This document shows positions 62,770 through 64,000 of a DNA stretch of 64,000 nucleotides, piece after piece. Every line of letters starts with the position of its first letter. The stretch's first letter is position 1. Both the position numbers and the translations under genes were made by a program. The stretch spans positions 62,001 through 126,000 of the forward strand of contig NZ_RCWF01000002.1 of NCBI RefSeq assembly GCF_003667345.1. The letters are read 5' to 3'. Source of the DNA: Poseidonibacter antarcticus. GTDB taxonomy: Bacteria > Campylobacterota > Campylobacteria > Campylobacterales > Arcobacteraceae. The notes beneath the pieces are model-generated. The model made no database searches. It was given only the letters and a program-made list of their open reading frames with translations, and had not been told where the DNA came from.

Positions 62770-64000
62770 TTAATTCATCTCAACAAAACTAGTCCCATCA
62801 CCCCGAGGCTCAACCTTTATCTGCAATGGTATTCGCTCTTTCAGTGCTTGCACATGTGAAATCACACCGACCATTTTCCCGCTGCTTTGTAGTAGGTTTA
62901 GTGCATTTAGTGCTAACTCTAGGCTATCTTCATCTAGTGTTCCAAATCCTTCATCTAAAAACAGTGAATCTATTGCTATTTTTTGACTAGCTAGGCTTGA
63001 AAGTCCTAAGGCTAGTGAAAGGCTTACTATGAAGCTTTCTCCTCCTGATAGTGTGCTTACTGGTCTTATTGTATTTCCTTGAAAACTATCACATACATCT
63101 ATTTCTAGGATTTGTTTTGGTTCACGACTTCTTTGTAGTTCGTATCTGCTTGATAATAAATTCAAGTGTTGGTTTGCTAGATTTATTAATTGGTCTAGTG
63201 TAATTCCTTGGGCAAATTTGGCGAATTTATTTCCATCCGCTGATCCTATCATTTCATTTAGTTTTACCCATACTTTAAACTTTTCTTTTTTTTCTTCTAG
63301 TTCTTGTATTTTTTCTTTGTGTTTTTGGCTGTCTTCTTCGTTTCTTTTTAGTGTTTGGCTTAATGCTCCTATATTTTCTTGGAGTTCATCTATTTTTGAT
63401 TGTAATTCTTGAAGTTCTTGGACTACCTCATCTATAGTTTTTTTCTTTTCTTTTGATTCTTGATTTTTTTCTTCTTTTTCTTTGTGTTCTTTTAGTTTAT
63501 CTTGTGTGTCTTGTTTTAGTGTTTTATAGTTATTGTATGTTTCATCTATTTTTTTACATAACAGAGCTAATTCTTCTCTTTGCTCTTTTTCTAAGATTGC
63601 TTTTTTAAACTCTTCAATATTTTCAAAGTCATTTGCTTGTAGTTCTATTTCTAATTTTTCTTTTAATTGCTTAGATATGTCTTCATTTGATGTTATATTT
63701 GTTTGAAGTTGGTTTTTTTGTTGTTCTTGTTGTTCTTGTGTTGTTTGAAGTTTTGTTAACTCATTTTTTAGGTTTTTTTCTTTTTCTTGTATATTTTGAT
63801 AATTTGTATTAAGTTCTATTTCATATATGTCTATATCTGCTATATTTAAAATACTTGTACTTTTTTCTTTTTGCTCTTTTATGAACTCTTCATATTTAGC
63901 TTCAGTTTCTTTTTGTGTTTTTACTGTAGTTTTTATATCTGTTAGTTTTGTTTCTAGTTCTTTTATTTGTAGGGCTTTTTGATTCTTTTCTAGCTCACAC
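62770..64000 (-). CDS. sbcC: Exonuclease SbcC, C-terminal part (start beyond window)
   Basis: The frame is open from the right edge to the stop at 62770-62772, 410 codons. The first ~245 residues are long Lys/Glu coiled coil typical of the SbcC/Rad50 arm. The end has the C-terminal head: LNEMIGSADGNKFAKFAQ, the ABC signature VSTLSGGESFIVSLSLALGLSS and Walker B SLFLDEGFGTLDEDSLELAL, then MVGVISHVQALKERIPLQIKV. SbcCD cleaves hairpins and blocked DNA ends. sbcC here sits at the right border of the defence island. Confidence 0.93.
   Translation of the reverse strand, partial: CELEKNQKALQIKELETKLTDIKTTVKTQKETEAKYEEFIKEQKEKSTSILNIADIDIYEIELNTNYQNIQEKEKNLKNELTKLQTTQEQQEQQKNQLQTNITSNEDISKQLKEKLEIELQANDFENIEEFKKAILEKEQREELALLCKKIDETYNNYKTLKQDTQDKLKEHKEKEEKNQESKEKKKTIDEVVQELQELQSKIDELQENIGALSQTLKRNEEDSQKHKEKIQELEEKKEKFKVWVKLNEMIGSADGNKFAKFAQGITLDQLINLANQHLNLLSSRYELQRSREPKQILEIDVCDSFQGNTIRPVSTLSGGESFIVSLSLALGLSSLASQKIAIDSLFLDEGFGTLDEDSLELALNALNLLQSSGKMVGVISHVQALKERIPLQIKVEPRGDGTSFVEMN

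Overview
The window is AT-rich chromosomal DNA from a Campylobacterota member. Gene content and protein style best fit the Arcobacter group, though this is inferred from content and no marker tree was run. Supporting signs are the block aroB / MscS channel / mtaB / protease-dead FtsH-like ATPase / bioV, a histidine kinase with the ISHQWRQPL H-box common in this phylum, and frequent TTG/GTG starts with AGGA-type ribosome sites. I saw no rRNA, tRNA, CRISPR array or insertion sequence.

Layout. 1-7.4 kb: a leftward quinone/electrophile operon (two nitroreductases, an ABM monooxygenase, an MdaB quinone reductase) diverges from an AEC permease across an operator-like inverted repeat. A DsbC/G-like protein, small housekeeping genes, and a YnfA membrane protein flanked by a live and a broken copy of one XRE regulator follow. 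7.4-11.3 kb: a two-gene ATPase + HNH nuclease module (Septu/PtuAB-like) directly behind dapE. 12.4-30.4 kb: mostly core genes, including a giant AsmA/DUF748 protein with seven exact 42-residue repeats, mutS2, LysE and DASS transporters, mogA, bioV, the FtsH-like ATPase, mtaB, an MscS channel, aroB, ppk2 and dgt. 30.5-31.7 kb: a solitary PotD-like binding protein behind a ykkC-class (probably guanidine-I) riboswitch. 31.8-37.3 kb: a three-gene SMC/condensin operon of MksBEF type. 37.4-43.6 kb: a binding protein plus sensor kinase, then tesA and a LolD/FtsX-type ABC exporter. 43.6-48.9 kb: HdeD-like protein, FAD oxidoreductase, SelO and M32 carboxypeptidase. 48.9-53.6 kb: thiamine precursor uptake and salvage (ThiZ, ThiX, TPP riboswitch, ThiY, ThiM) ending in a non-canonical NRAMP-family transporter. 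53.6-64 kb: arfB, a RelE/Phd toxin-antitoxin pair, then a defence island read leftward from sbcC: a 104-aa protein, a frameshifted KwaA-like membrane protein, a KwaB-like protein, Hachiman hamA-hamB, a truncated DUF2779 gene, a structured intergenic region, an Abi (HEPN) gene and an intact DUF2779 nuclease.

The most novel-looking signals are: kwaA interrupted at an A8 tract where one added A restores a ~205-aa protein; the abi cassette bracketed by two ~95% identical copies of the DUF2779 5' end, with a structured element at the abi start; a large-ATPase Septu-like pair joined to dapE; the riboswitch-controlled orphan binding protein; the NRAMP-like protein with GGSH in place of DPGN in a TPP operon; and the exact 42-residue repeat array in the AsmA-like protein.
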